From JBHJGP01 sp050331695 (lineage in GTDB: Bacteria; Pseudomonadota; Alphaproteobacteria; Geminicoccales; Geminicoccaceae): a stretch of 64,000 nt of DNA. This document shows positions 25,540 to 33,672 of this stretch, one piece after another. The translations under genes and the position numbers were made by a program. The notes beneath the pieces were generated by a model, which did not search any database, was not told where the DNA came from, and saw nothing but the letters and a program-made list of their open reading frames with translations. Each line of letters begins with the position of its first letter. Position 1 is the first letter of the stretch. The stretch spans positions 62,001 to 126,000 of the forward strand of contig JBHJGP010000001.1 of NCBI GenBank assembly GCA_050331695.1, read 5' to 3'.

Positions 25540-27009
25540 ATGCTGGGACCGGAAGTCGTACCGCTACACTTGTCTGGGCAACGCAGCGCGTCGATCGAGC
25601 CGTCGATTGGGGTCGACGTCTGCGCGGAAAGTATTGCTCGCGACCGGTATCATCCGGTGACGCGCTTGTTTCTCGAAGCGCGGGCGAGACCGCCCTTGTT
25701 CCTATGGGAGCCGACCTTCTCCGACTTGCGAAGTCAGAGATTGGTCGAACTCCTCGTCACCTGGCGATCGCTTGCCGTCAACGGCGTGGTCGACGAAAGA
25801 GCGTTCATGGCCCTGGACATCGGCGCCATGCGCGACTGGACGATGCATGTCCGGGTGCTCCACGACGGTGACGATTTCCTCTACGAACGCTATGGCGACG
25901 AGATCGCTCGGTACTATGGGCGCTCAAACCTCGGCGAGACGGTGACCGACCACGCCGGTCACATCTGGCGGTTTTTCGCTGCGTGCTACCGGGCGGTCGT
26001 CCGCCGGCCCGAGCCGCTCTTGACCGAGCATTCCCCACCTCAGGGCATTCTCGTCGCGAGCTGGCGGCGCCTGATCTTGCCGCTTTGTAACGAGGAAGGC
26101 CAGGTCACCTCCTTCATCGTCGGCAACATCGCCGAACAGCCGCTTCGGTCCCTGATGGACACCATCCCCGAGCCGGCTTTGACGCTGGGCGACGATGGCC
26201 TGATCGTCGCCGCCAACCAGGTTGCCGCTGATCTTCTGGGGACCGATTTCCGCGATCTCGTCAATGTCGAACCGCCGGATCACGTGCGCGATCTGTTGAT
26301 CCAGCTCGAGGCCTTGGACGGAGCGGGTCGGGCGAGCAGCGGCGAGCCGCTGACGATCACCGGTCTCGACGGCGAGCTTCGCCACATCATCGCTTCGATC
26401 AAATCCACAGAACAGATGGGCATGCGGGTCCGCGTCGCTGTTCTCCGGGACGTCACCTCCCGCGAGCAGGTGTTCGAGAAGTTCCGGACCCTTGCCATGA
26501 CCGATCCGCTGACCGGTCTTGCCAATCGTCGCGCCCTGATGGACGGCATGCGCGAGCAACTGCAGCAACCGGCCCGGGCCAACACCCGCACCGCCGTCCT
26601 GCTCATCGATCTCGATGGCTTCAAGGCGGTCAACGATCACTTCGGGCACGATGTCGGGGACCGGATGCTCAAGCGGGTCGCGGGCGCGATCCGGGAGGTG
26701 GTGCGGGCCGACGATCTGGTCGCGCGGTTCGGCGGCGACGAATTCGCGCTCCTACAAACCGCGGTCCGCGATGTCGGTGATGTCCACGCCCTTGGCCGCA
26801 AGCTGCTGGACGTGGTGCGACGGAGCGTCCCGGACGGCCCCAACCAGCCGAAGCTGAGCATCAGCATCGGCGCGTCGCTCTTTCCCGATCAGGGGAGCAC
26901 GCCCGAAAGCCTGCTGAAGGCCGCGGATCGCGCTCTCTACAATGCCAAGCGCTCGGGCCGCGACCGGATGTGCCTCGAGGGGGTCCGTCCCCAGGCTCAG
27001 ATCGGCTGA
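25540..27009 (+). CDS. PAS-GGDEF diguanylate cyclase
   Basis: 489-aa signalling protein with no membrane segment. Residues 50-205 look like a PAS_5-type sensory domain (WRSLAVNGVVDERAFMALDI.. Y.RYGDEI). A second PAS-like region covers about 208-300 (MDTIPEPALTLGDDGLIVAANQ). The GGDEF domain covers 315-485, with DPLTGLANRR and the intact active site FGGDEFAL. An RADD inhibitory-site motif lies five residues before the GGDEF motif, so it should make c-di-GMP and be product-inhibited. The start is taken as ATG 25540; longer forms exist in frame. It lies next to flagellar genes and about 6 kb from a PilZ gene, both plausible targets. Confidence 0.88.
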   Translation: MLGPEVVPLHLSGQRSASIEPSIGVDVCAESIARDRYHPVTRLFLEARARPPLFLWEPTFSDLRSQRLVELLVTWRSLAVNGVVDERAFMALDIGAMRDWTMHVRVLHDGDDFLYERYGDEIARYYGRSNLGETVTDHAGHIWRFFAACYRAVVRRPEPLLTEHSPPQGILVASWRRLILPLCNEEGQVTSFIVGNIAEQPLRSLMDTIPEPALTLGDDGLIVAANQVAADLLGTDFRDLVNVEPPDHVRDLLIQLEALDGAGRASSGEPLTITGLDGELRHIIASIKSTEQMGMRVRVAVLRDVTSREQVFEKFRTLAMTDPLTGLANRRALMDGMREQLQQPARANTRTAVLLIDLDGFKAVNDHFGHDVGDRMLKRVAGAIREVVRADDLVARFGGDEFALLQTAVRDVGDVHALGRKLLDVVRRSVPDGPNQPKLSISIGASLFPDQGSTPESLLKAADRALYNAKRSGRDRMCLEGVRPQAQIG

Positions 27010-27039
27010 GTTTCCAGCTCGCTTGAGCTCGGGCTCGCC

Positions 27040-27063
27040 GAGCCGGCTCGAGGAGGCCGGCTC
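27040..27063. terminator. Hairpin between convergent GGDEF and fliW genes
   Basis: Perfect 8-bp arms GAGCCGGC / GCCGGCTC around an 8-base loop, inside an 89-base gap between two convergent genes. No long T tract follows on either strand, so it may end transcription weakly or with Rho. Confidence 0.45.
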
Positions 27064-27098
27064 AGCGCCCCGCCGAGCCACCGGCACGCTCAGAACGA

Positions 27099-27608
27099 TC
27101 AGGCTCCGACATCCACCGGATGGCGCATCGGGTAATTCGGATTGCTCAGAACAACCTGAAAAGCTTCTTGCCGGTCGGCATCGATCAGAACCGGGGCCCG
27201 AAGATTGACGTTGATCTGCAGGTTGCCGTCCTCACGGCCGAGCGTCACCACCAAAAGGGTCGCGAAGGCAGCCTGGTCGATAGCCAAAGCCGTGCGGGCG
27301 TCCTCGAGATCCGAGCGGTCGATCAGGGGGGCATTGGCCGGAAGCGGCATCACCAGAAGATTGATGTCGTCTGCATCTAAACATTTGTAGAGCTTCAGAT
27401 TGACCTCGACCCCGGGCAGATCGCAGATCACGAAGCGCTGGGCGCCGGCAAACCCTGGCATGCCGCTGGGCATGATGAGCGTGAGATCAGGATCGTAGGC
27501 GACCTCGCCGAACGGCGTTTGAAGCCGGATCTTCGTCGCCTCGCCGGCGCGTTCGCTCGCGGTCGAGGGCTCGCTCTCTTGGGGGGCCGGCGCGGTGATC
27601 GTGGTCAT
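27099..27608 (-). CDS. fliW: Flagellar assembly factor FliW
   Basis: 169 aa. The conserved FliW core is visible from residue 30: TPFGEVAYDP, IMPSGMPGFAGAQRFVICDLPG, an internal LLVMPLPAN stretch, VNLRAPVLID and a final YPMRHPV. FliW is known to bind flagellin and to antagonise the translational regulator CsrA. The first 25 residues are low-complexity. It is the last gene of the flgI-flgJ-flgN-flgK-flgL-fliW series, 47 bases after flgL. No csrA or flagellin gene is in the window. Confidence 0.88.
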   Translation of the reverse strand: MTTITAPAPQESEPSTASERAGEATKIRLQTPFGEVAYDPDLTLIMPSGMPGFAGAQRFVICDLPGVEVNLKLYKCLDADDINLLVMPLPANAPLIDRSDLEDARTALAIDQAAFATLLVVTLGREDGNLQINVNLRAPVLIDADRQEAFQVVLSNPNYPMRHPVDVGA

Positions 27609-27655
27609 GGGTGATGATCCTTTCCGAAAAGGGCCGTTAGGCGCGGACGAAGGGA

Positions 27656-28555
27656 TTAGCGGATGTAGTTGGCGAGGGTGAGGTCGGCGAGCTGGCCGAT
27701 GACCACGTAGGTGGCCTCGAGATTGGTCTTGTCCTGGGCCAACCGGCTCATGGCCTCGGCAATGTCGACGTCCTCGAGCCGGCTGATGGTTTCCTTCATG
27801 TAGATCTGGGCGCTCTCGTGGATCTCGTTGACCGATTCCAGTCTTTTGGTGCGGGTGGCATGGCCGCCACGGAGATCGATGACATCGTCGAGGGCTTGGG
27901 AGATACGGTCATAGGCCGCCTGCAGGCGCCCCCGGTCGTTCGCTTGATGCGCGTCCGCTGCCTCGCCGATGCCGGCAATCAACTCGGCGAAAGCGGGATC
28001 GTTGGCGCGGACGGTGTAGTCGATCTCGACGTCGATGTCGGCGCGAACCTTCAGGCTGATATCGTCGCCCTGGTAGTAGAGCGTCGGATCCGCGACCGTG
28101 ATCGGTGTCGCCGGCAGGTCGACCGGCACCGTATCGGTCCTGGACCCGGCGAAGAGATAGCGATCGTCGATTTTCAGGTTAAGAGCGGTCGAGATCGATT
28201 CCAGCGCGGCATCGGCCTCGCCCTCCATCGGAATGAAGATGTTCGAAGCACCGTCGAGCGCTTGCACCAGGAGGGTGCGCATCTCCACCGCTGTGTCGAC
28301 GATGGTGTTGAGCGAGCCGTCGATCGCGCGCATTCGATCGAGGATGCGGCTGTTTTGTTCCTCGAAGGTTTCGCTGCGCGCCAGCAGATGTTCGGTGCGC
28401 ACCAGCAGATCGGAGTCCCGGGCGATGTCGGTGTAACGATCGCTGGTCTTGCCGGTCGACACCTGCACCTGCGTCTCCCGGACCCGGCTTTGGGTGGTCA
28501 GCATGGTGTTGGTCAGTTTGTTGGAAAGGGCGATATCACCGATCCGGGCTGACAT
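27656..28555 (-). CDS. flgL: Flagellar hook-filament junction protein FlgL
   Basis: 299 aa, similar in length to FlgL (hook-associated protein 3). The N-terminus (LSNKLTNTMLTTQSRVRETQVQVSTGKT) and C-terminus (ISRLEDVDIAEAMSRLAQDKTNLEATYVVIGQL) are the paired flagellin-like helices that form the D0/D1 core. The middle (80-200) is the variable domain. It lies 10 bases after flgK, which supports FlgL rather than flagellin. It links FlgK to the filament. Confidence 0.9.
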   Translation of the reverse strand: MSARIGDIALSNKLTNTMLTTQSRVRETQVQVSTGKTSDRYTDIARDSDLLVRTEHLLARSETFEEQNSRILDRMRAIDGSLNTIVDTAVEMRTLLVQALDGASNIFIPMEGEADAALESISTALNLKIDDRYLFAGSRTDTVPVDLPATPITVADPTLYYQGDDISLKVRADIDVEIDYTVRANDPAFAELIAGIGEAADAHQANDRGRLQAAYDRISQALDDVIDLRGGHATRTKRLESVNEIHESAQIYMKETISRLEDVDIAEAMSRLAQDKTNLEATYVVIGQLADLTLANYIR

Positions 28556-28565
28556 GATCTTCCTC

Positions 28566-30458
28566 CTATCGGCCGATATTCATGAGCTCTTCCAGGAGCT
28601 CATTGGCGACCGTGACCACGCGGGCGGACACCACGTAAGACTGCTGGTAGAGCGTCAGGCGGGAGAGCTCTTCGTCGAGATTGACCCCTGAGATCTGCCC
28701 CTGGCGCACGGTCAGGTCATCCAGGATCGAACGGTCGGCCTCTTTGTCGATCCGGACCTGGGCCGCCTGGGCCGCATTGATGGAGACGATGTCGGCCATG
28801 TAATCAGGGATCGATGTCAGATCCGCGGAGATATTGCCGCGGCGAACGGTCTGGGCGGTCGCGTCCAGCGATTTCGCCAGATCCTGGACGCCGCGATTAT
28901 CGCCGATGCCGCCGGAGGTCGAGGTCAGCGGGGGGCCGAGATCGACATCGAGCTTGACCTGCGAGACCAGATTGGTGCGCTCCTGGATGTCGCTTCGAAC
29001 CGCGAGCTTGTCGGCTGTCGTCGCGGTTTGCACTACCAGGTCGTTAAGACCGAAATAATGGGCGAAGCCGTAGTCCCAGCTATGACCGGCGGCGCTGGTC
29101 TCGGTGATTTGGCTGTCGCCCTTGTTGATCGCGAGACCGTAGGATGTTTGATCCGTGAGGGAGATCTGCAAGCTGCCGTCGGCGGCGATGGTGGCGGTGC
29201 CGTCGGTCCCCAAACTTGTGTCGATCTGGGTCGCCAGGTCCGCAGGCGTCGCAGCGGCATCAAGGTCGATCTCGATCGTCCGGTATGATGAGTTGTCGCT
29301 GCGATCGATCAGCGCCACGTAAGCCTTGCCGCTGGCGTTGCCAGCGTAAGATGTCGTGTCGGTTCGGGTGCCCGACAAACTGCCCGGTTGGGGAAACGAA
29401 ACGGCGTCATTGTGGGCGGCGTTGATCTGATAGCGGACCATGCGCCCCAATTCCTGGAGCTGGTCCGCCAATTCGGGCAGCACCTTGTCTCTGGCCTCCA
29501 ACAGACCCTTGATCCGGCCCTGCTCCAACGGTGTCGAGATCCGCTGCTGGCTGTCGGGCGTGGCGTCCGCTATCAATTCCGGCGTAAGCCGTTCCCGGAT
29601 ACCGCCCGAAACCAGCTCGACGCCGATCTCGCCGGCTTTCGGTTCGCCGGTCAACTGGTCGAGCTGGCCTTTATGAAAGATCCCGATCGCGTTGAAGGGC
29701 GAATCATGGGCGACGCTGATCGCCGGATCGTAGTGCAGCGTCCTGGCGCCGTATTCGAGCAGCGCTTGACCGCCCCGGGCGTAGATCGCGATCTCGCCAT
29801 CCTCGTGCAAGAACGTCGAGATATCGATATTGCCGCTGAGCCGCTGAAGGATCTGATCCCGCTGGTCCTTCAACTCAGCCGTGGGCGTACCGGTGGAGAT
29901 CTCGAGATTGATCGCTTCCACGGCCTTGATGTCGGCATTGACGCTGTCCACTAGCGCCTTGATCTCGCGGTCGATGCTGGCGCGTATGTCCTGGATCGCC
30001 TTGGCGTCCGCCGCCAGCTGATCGGTCAGATCCTCGATTGAAGCGACGACGTCCGAGCGCAGAGCCATGGTCTCAGGCGAGTTGGCCAGGGCTTCCATGG
30101 AGATCGCGAGTTCGTTGATCCGGGCGGTGAGACCACGGCTGTCGTCTCCGGGCTCGCCGAACAGCTGCGACTGGATGCGGTCTTGAATGCGTACCAGCTC
30201 GGTGGATCGATTGAACTGGCTGTGTTGGTTGCGCAGTTCCGTATTGAGGAAATCGTCGACCACCCGCTGGTCGGGCAACACCTGGGCGCCGGCAGCGCGG
30301 CCATCCACCAGATAGGTTTCCTGACCGGCGATTTTCCGGCTGTAGCCAGGCGTGTTGGCGTTGGTGACGTTGTTGGCCGTGACGCTGAGCGAATTCTTGG
30401 CGACGTTGAGCCCGGTCAACGCCGTCCGCAGGGTAAATGCCAGATCTCCGTAAGTCAT
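28566..30458 (-). CDS. flgK: Flagellar hook-associated protein FlgK
   Basis: 630 aa. The N-terminus has the rod/hook signature (ALTGLNVAKNSLSVTANNVT then NANTPGYSRK), and the C-terminus has VSINAAQAAQVRIDKEADRSILDDL, ending in the usual helix (LTLYQQSYVVSARVVTVANELLEELM). The start at 30458 was chosen because upstream residues do not resemble the family. It follows the FlgN-like gene by 7 bases. FlgK is the first hook-filament junction protein and is normally chaperoned by FlgN. Confidence 0.93.
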   Translation of the reverse strand: MTYGDLAFTLRTALTGLNVAKNSLSVTANNVTNANTPGYSRKIAGQETYLVDGRAAGAQVLPDQRVVDDFLNTELRNQHSQFNRSTELVRIQDRIQSQLFGEPGDDSRGLTARINELAISMEALANSPETMALRSDVVASIEDLTDQLAADAKAIQDIRASIDREIKALVDSVNADIKAVEAINLEISTGTPTAELKDQRDQILQRLSGNIDISTFLHEDGEIAIYARGGQALLEYGARTLHYDPAISVAHDSPFNAIGIFHKGQLDQLTGEPKAGEIGVELVSGGIRERLTPELIADATPDSQQRISTPLEQGRIKGLLEARDKVLPELADQLQELGRMVRYQINAAHNDAVSFPQPGSLSGTRTDTTSYAGNASGKAYVALIDRSDNSSYRTIEIDLDAAATPADLATQIDTSLGTDGTATIAADGSLQISLTDQTSYGLAINKGDSQITETSAAGHSWDYGFAHYFGLNDLVVQTATTADKLAVRSDIQERTNLVSQVKLDVDLGPPLTSTSGGIGDNRGVQDLAKSLDATAQTVRRGNISADLTSIPDYMADIVSINAAQAAQVRIDKEADRSILDDLTVRQGQISGVNLDEELSRLTLYQQSYVVSARVVTVANELLEELMNIGR

Positions 30459-30465
30459 GGCCGCC

Positions 30466-30897
30466 TCAACACCGGGTGTCGAAGGACAAAGAGATGATTT
30501 CGGCGCTGCGGCGCTCGCTCTGCCCTTCGGCGCTGTAGGCCTCAGCGTAACCGCCCTGCATCGCGATGCTCTCACCGATCGCGTTCACCAGCTTCTCGAC
30601 CACGGTCTTCGCGGTGGTGAGTGCCCGGGTGTTGCGCCCGACGGCTTCCTGGAACTCGCGGGTCGCGAATTCCAGTTCCTCGCGGATCGCCGGATCGAGG
30701 CTGCCGAGGCTCTCAGGGGTCTTGCGCAAATGCCGAAGCTCGATCTCATAGGCTTCTGCGAGCGCCGCCTTCTCAGCCTGCAGATCGCCCAGACCTTCAA
30801 GCTTCATGGTGCTGATCACGGCCGTTTCATGGTCCATGATCTGGATCAATTGGCGCATGATGGTCATGAGCACCGTGACCTGTTCCAGGGGTTGCAT
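30466..30897 (-). CDS. FlgN-like flagellar export chaperone
   Basis: 143-aa, almost entirely helical protein: a heptad-rich N-terminal helix (LMTIMRQLIQIMDHETAVISTMKL), an EKAALAEAYEIELRHL stretch near residue 42, and a long C-terminal helix. Size, helical pattern and position directly before flgK fit the FlgN family that delivers FlgK and FlgL to the export gate. Sequence identity in this family is low, so the call rests partly on context. The ATG at 30897 overlaps the flgJ stop by one base. Confidence 0.65.
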   Translation of the reverse strand: MQPLEQVTVLMTIMRQLIQIMDHETAVISTMKLEGLGDLQAEKAALAEAYEIELRHLRKTPESLGSLDPAIREELEFATREFQEAVGRNTRALTTAKTVVEKLVNAIGESIAMQGGYAEAYSAEGQSERRSAEIISLSFDTRC

Positions 30898-31205
30898 CAC
30901 TCGACCTCCTGGGCCTTGAGGAGTTCCTGGAGGACCGCGTCGGCGACGCCGATCCCGCCGGCCCGGCTGACCAGCTTGCCATACTCTTCCTGGAGCATGC
31001 TGCTGAAGGCATCGGTGTCGGGGTTACCCATCAAGCCGTCGGCGGCGAGATCGGTGGTCATGCCCCGGAGCATTTGGGCGATGAACAGGCTTTCGAATTT
31101 CTCGGCGGCCTCGACCAGTTGTTTGGGCGGCTGCTCGGGATTGACGCCGGTCGCGCCGGCCGTGCCGGCGATGACCGATGAGAGAAGCCCGTCGACCGAC
31201 ATCAC
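30897..31205 (-). CDS. flgJ: Rod-binding protein FlgJ (short form without muramidase domain)
   Basis: 102 aa. The FlgJ N-domain is visible: AAEKFESLFIAQMLRGM near residue 33 and FSSMLQEEYGKLVSRAGGIGVADAV near 65-90. The peptidoglycan-hydrolysing domain found in enterobacterial FlgJ is absent, as is usual in Alphaproteobacteria. It overlaps flgI by four bases and the next gene by one to three, so this stretch of the operon is translationally coupled. Confidence 0.9.
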   Translation of the reverse strand: MMSVDGLLSSVIAGTAGATGVNPEQPPKQLVEAAEKFESLFIAQMLRGMTTDLAADGLMGNPDTDAFSSMLQEEYGKLVSRAGGIGVADAVLQELLKAQEVE

Positions 31206-32326
31206 ATCACCTCGATTTCGGCTTGCAGCGCGCCGGCTGCTTTGATGGCTTGAAGGATCGAGATCAGGTCGCGGGGACCGACCCCAAGTGCGTTGAGCCC
31301 GTCGACCAGCGCGGACAGGCTGACGCCCGGCTCCAGCAGGACCATGCGCGCGTCACTGTTCTCATCGACCTCGACCGCGGTCCGCGGCACCTCCGCCGTA
31401 ACCCCTTCGGCCAGCGGGTTCGGCTGGGAGATCTGGGGCGTCTCGGTGATCCGGACCGTGAGATTGCCCTGGGCGATCGCCACCCGGCTGATCCGCACAT
31501 TATCACCCATGACCACGATCCCGGTCTGCTCGTCGATCACCACCCGGGCCGGTTGATCCGGTTCGACGTCGAGTTGTTCGATCTCGGCGAGCAACAGGGC
31601 GGTTCGACCCAGATAGTTGTTGGGCACGACCAGATTGACGGTGCCGGGGTCGGTGGCCTCGGCCTGGGTGGTGCCGAGCTGGGCATTGATCCGCTGGGCG
31701 ATCCGCCGCGCCGTCGTCAGGTCGGGGTTACGGAGCGACAGACGGATCTGTTCCAGAGTGTTCAGTTCAAAGCCGACCTCGCGTTCGACAATCGCACCGG
31801 CCGGAATGCGCGCCGCCGTTGGCACGCCCTTGGTCACCGTCTCCGCCTCACCGCCGACACTGAAGCCGCCGGCCGCCAGTGAACCCTGGGCGACCGCGTA
31901 GACTTCGCCGTCGGCGCCCATCAGCGGTGTGACCAGGAGCGTTCCGCCGAGAAGCGACTTGGCGTCGCCGAGCGCGCTGACATTGACGTCGATCCGGCCG
32001 CCCTGCCGGGAGAAGGCGGGCAGCGTTCCGGTCACCATGACCGCGGCGACGTTCTTGGTCTTGAGGTCGGTGCCGATCGTGCTGACACCCAAACGCTCGA
32101 GCATCGAGACCAGGCTTCTCTCGGTGAAGCCCGAATTCATCAGCGTGTCGCCGCTGCCATTGAGACCGACCACCAAACCGTAGCCGACCAGAAGGTTCTC
32201 GCGGATGCCCTCGAAGTCCGTGATGTCTTTCAGTCGGACCGGCACCGCATGGGCGCTGGCGGTCGTCAGGATGATGACGGCCGTGAGCGCGAAGCGGGCG
32301 ATCAGGCGGCTGGGCGAAAACGGCAT
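31202..32326 (-). CDS. flgI: Flagellar P-ring protein FlgI
   Basis: 374-aa periplasmic protein that forms the P-ring around the flagellar rod in the peptidoglycan layer. A Sec signal peptide covers residues 1-27 (AVIILTTASAHA). The family core begins VRLKDITDFEGIRENLLVGYGLVVGLNGSGD and ends LVDGLNALGVGPRDLISILQAIKAAGALQAE. The gene starts the minus-strand flagellar operon, divergent from fliX, with a 291-base regulatory region between them. Confidence 0.96.
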   Translation of the reverse strand: MPFSPSRLIARFALTAVIILTTASAHAVPVRLKDITDFEGIRENLLVGYGLVVGLNGSGDTLMNSGFTERSLVSMLERLGVSTIGTDLKTKNVAAVMVTGTLPAFSRQGGRIDVNVSALGDAKSLLGGTLLVTPLMGADGEVYAVAQGSLAAGGFSVGGEAETVTKGVPTAARIPAGAIVEREVGFELNTLEQIRLSLRNPDLTTARRIAQRINAQLGTTQAEATDPGTVNLVVPNNYLGRTALLLAEIEQLDVEPDQPARVVIDEQTGIVVMGDNVRISRVAIAQGNLTVRITETPQISQPNPLAEGVTAEVPRTAVEVDENSDARMVLLEPGVSLSALVDGLNALGVGPRDLISILQAIKAAGALQAEIEVM

Positions 32327-32454
32327 CAGGTCGGGGTCCCATCAAATCATTTCGCCATCCCTTCAGCGAGACCTGTGCCAATCATCTCTTCGCCAGATAA
32401 CCATTTGAAAATATTACAAAACTGACGGAGACTGCGCGCCCACAGGCGGGTCGG

Positions 32455-32498
32455 GACCGGCACTTTTTGCCGGTTGAGACCGGCAAAAAGTGCCGGTC
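32455..32498. repeat. Perfect palindrome (20-bp arms, 4-base spacer) in the flgI/fliX intergenic region
   Basis: The two arms at 32455-32474 and 32479-32498 are exact reverse complements around TGAG. Each arm is itself partly self-complementary (CCGGCA..TGCCGG around a T5/A5 run). Flanking bases 32443-32450 and 32501-32508 pair further after a small internal loop. It lies upstream of both divergent genes, which is an odd place for a terminator; a protein-binding site, a transcription insulator or a small mobile repeat are all possible. Confidence 0.9.
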
Positions 32499-32520
32499 GT
32501 CTCGCCTGCGCCGGCTTGCC

Positions 32521-32536
32521 TTAAGCCATTGTTAAC
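32521..32536. promoter_or_regulatory. CtrA-binding box (TTAA-N7-TTAAC) upstream of fliX
   Basis: Sequence TTAA-GCCATTG-TTAAC matches the full CtrA consensus. It lies 82 bases before the fliX start and about 195 before the flgI start. In Caulobacter, CtrA activates early flagellar genes including the fliX region, so the placement fits. Confidence 0.75.
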
Positions 32537-32617
32537 CATGGTCAGCCAAGCATGGGGCCGGCGGACTTTGTTTCGGCAAAGCCCAACGAGCGAAAGCGAC
32601 AAAGACGGACATGAGTG

Positions 32618-33049
32618 ATGCGCATTCAGGGTTACTCGCGCCCCGACGGGCGCAAGCGTAAGCGCCCGGCTGCCAGTGGCGGGGTCGACGGCAGCCGCTT
32701 TTCATTGCCGGCCGGGACCACCGCGGAGAACGAAGCCGTCGAAGAAAACCAGGCACCCGCCGCCATGACGTCGCTTACCAGCATTTTGGCGGCACAGGAT
32801 GTGAGCCAGCAGGAGACGGCGGACGATCGGGGGCGGCGCCACGGCGGTCAGGCCCTGGACGAGCTTCACCAGATCCGGATGGCCTTGCTCGACGGCGAGC
32901 TATCGACGGGCGTTGTGCAGCGGTTGACCGCTCTCCTGGACCGGTGCCGGGAGCCGGTGGACGACCCGAAGCTCGCCGCCGCGCTCAACGAGGTTCGCCT
33001 GCGGGCGGCGGTGGAATTGGCAAAGCTGGACCGCGCGCGCGCCCGCTGA
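32618..33049 (+). CDS. fliX: Flagellar assembly regulator FliX
   Basis: 143 aa. The N-terminus (MRIQGYSR..) and the ASGGVDGSRFSLP stretch, the central LTSILAAQDV segment, and the helical C-terminus (ALDELHQIRMALLDGELS) match FliX, an alphaproteobacterial regulator that couples early flagellar assembly to the sigma-54 activator FlbD. Divergent orientation from flgI is the same as in Caulobacter. The ATG at 32618 is preferred to the GTG three bases earlier. Confidence 0.88.
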   Translation: MRIQGYSRPDGRKRKRPAASGGVDGSRFSLPAGTTAENEAVEENQAPAAMTSLTSILAAQDVSQQETADDRGRRHGGQALDELHQIRMALLDGELSTGVVQRLTALLDRCREPVDDPKLAAALNEVRLRAAVELAKLDRARAR

Positions 33050-33060
33050 AGCGAGCGGGC
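33041..33060 (+). terminator. Hairpin at the 3' end of fliX
   Basis: Perfect 7-bp arms GCCCGCT / AGCGGGC around a 6-base loop, overlapping the last codons and stop of fliX. There is no T tract after it, so termination would be weak or factor-dependent. The following 220 bases up to the PilZ gene hold no supported feature. Confidence 0.4.
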
Positions 33061-33278
33061 ACAGACAGCGCCACGGTGTTCTCAGCGACGACCTCAGGTG
33101 GCTTACATCGCGGACGGACGGGGATGAAGCAGCGGGGAATTGACCGACTTTGCGCAAGCTGACGGGCGGCGCCTTCGGACTCGGAATGACCACGGTACAA
33201 CCGAGAGCTTGCGTCCAAACGTTTTACGGTTAAGACCGCCGGGCCTACACTCGAGAGCGGAGGGCCATCGCGCCCATT

Positions 33279-33668
33279 TCAGCTTTTCTGCCACTCGGGC
33301 AATTGGGGCGGTGTCTCGCTCCTGGTCAGGAGATCATCGATCGTGCGATCGCTGGTCGGCTGGTGGAACCTGACCCCGTAGCCGCGCGGGCTGGTGCCGG
33401 CGATCGTGCCGTTAAGATGAATGTCATCGGCAACCACGCGTACCGGCTCGTCTCGGCGGTCCAGGAGATAGCTGCGGGCCGGGCGAAACAACAGACCACC
33501 CGCCGACAGGTTCAGGATCAAGCCGTCGATCGTCTGCATCCGGTCGAGCAGGATAAGAGAGGCTAAGATCCGTGTGGGTGCCCGCTGAAAGCGCCGTTTG
33601 TCCTCCGGCGAGGCCATGCGGTGTTGGATCAGACGCCGCAGCGGACGGGGCAGGGGCAGGCTCATCAT
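33279..33668 (-). CDS. PilZ-domain protein (c-di-GMP receptor)
   Basis: 129-aa protein made almost only of a PilZ domain. The c-di-GMP-binding RxxxR motif (RRFQR) is near residue 26 and the NxSxxG motif (NLSAGG) near residue 53, so ligand binding should be intact. No other domain or membrane segment is seen. The ATG at 33668 lies 4 bases after the stop of the MotA/TolQ-like gene, so the two are almost surely co-transcribed. By analogy with YcgR-type PilZ proteins that act on flagellar stators, it may tune the neighbouring stator-like channel (inference). Confidence 0.85.
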   Translation of the reverse strand: MMSLPLPRPLRRLIQHRMASPEDKRRFQRAPTRILASLILLDRMQTIDGLILNLSAGGLLFRPARSYLLDRRDEPVRVVADDIHLNGTIAGTSPRGYGVRFHQPTSDRTIDDLLTRSETPPQLPEWQKS

Positions 33669-33672
33669 CGCC

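Noticed and set aside
32455..32498. Sigma-54 promoter in the palindrome (GGCAC..TGC)
   Set aside because: The GG and GC elements are 8 bases apart instead of 10, so it does not fit the sigma-54 spacing.
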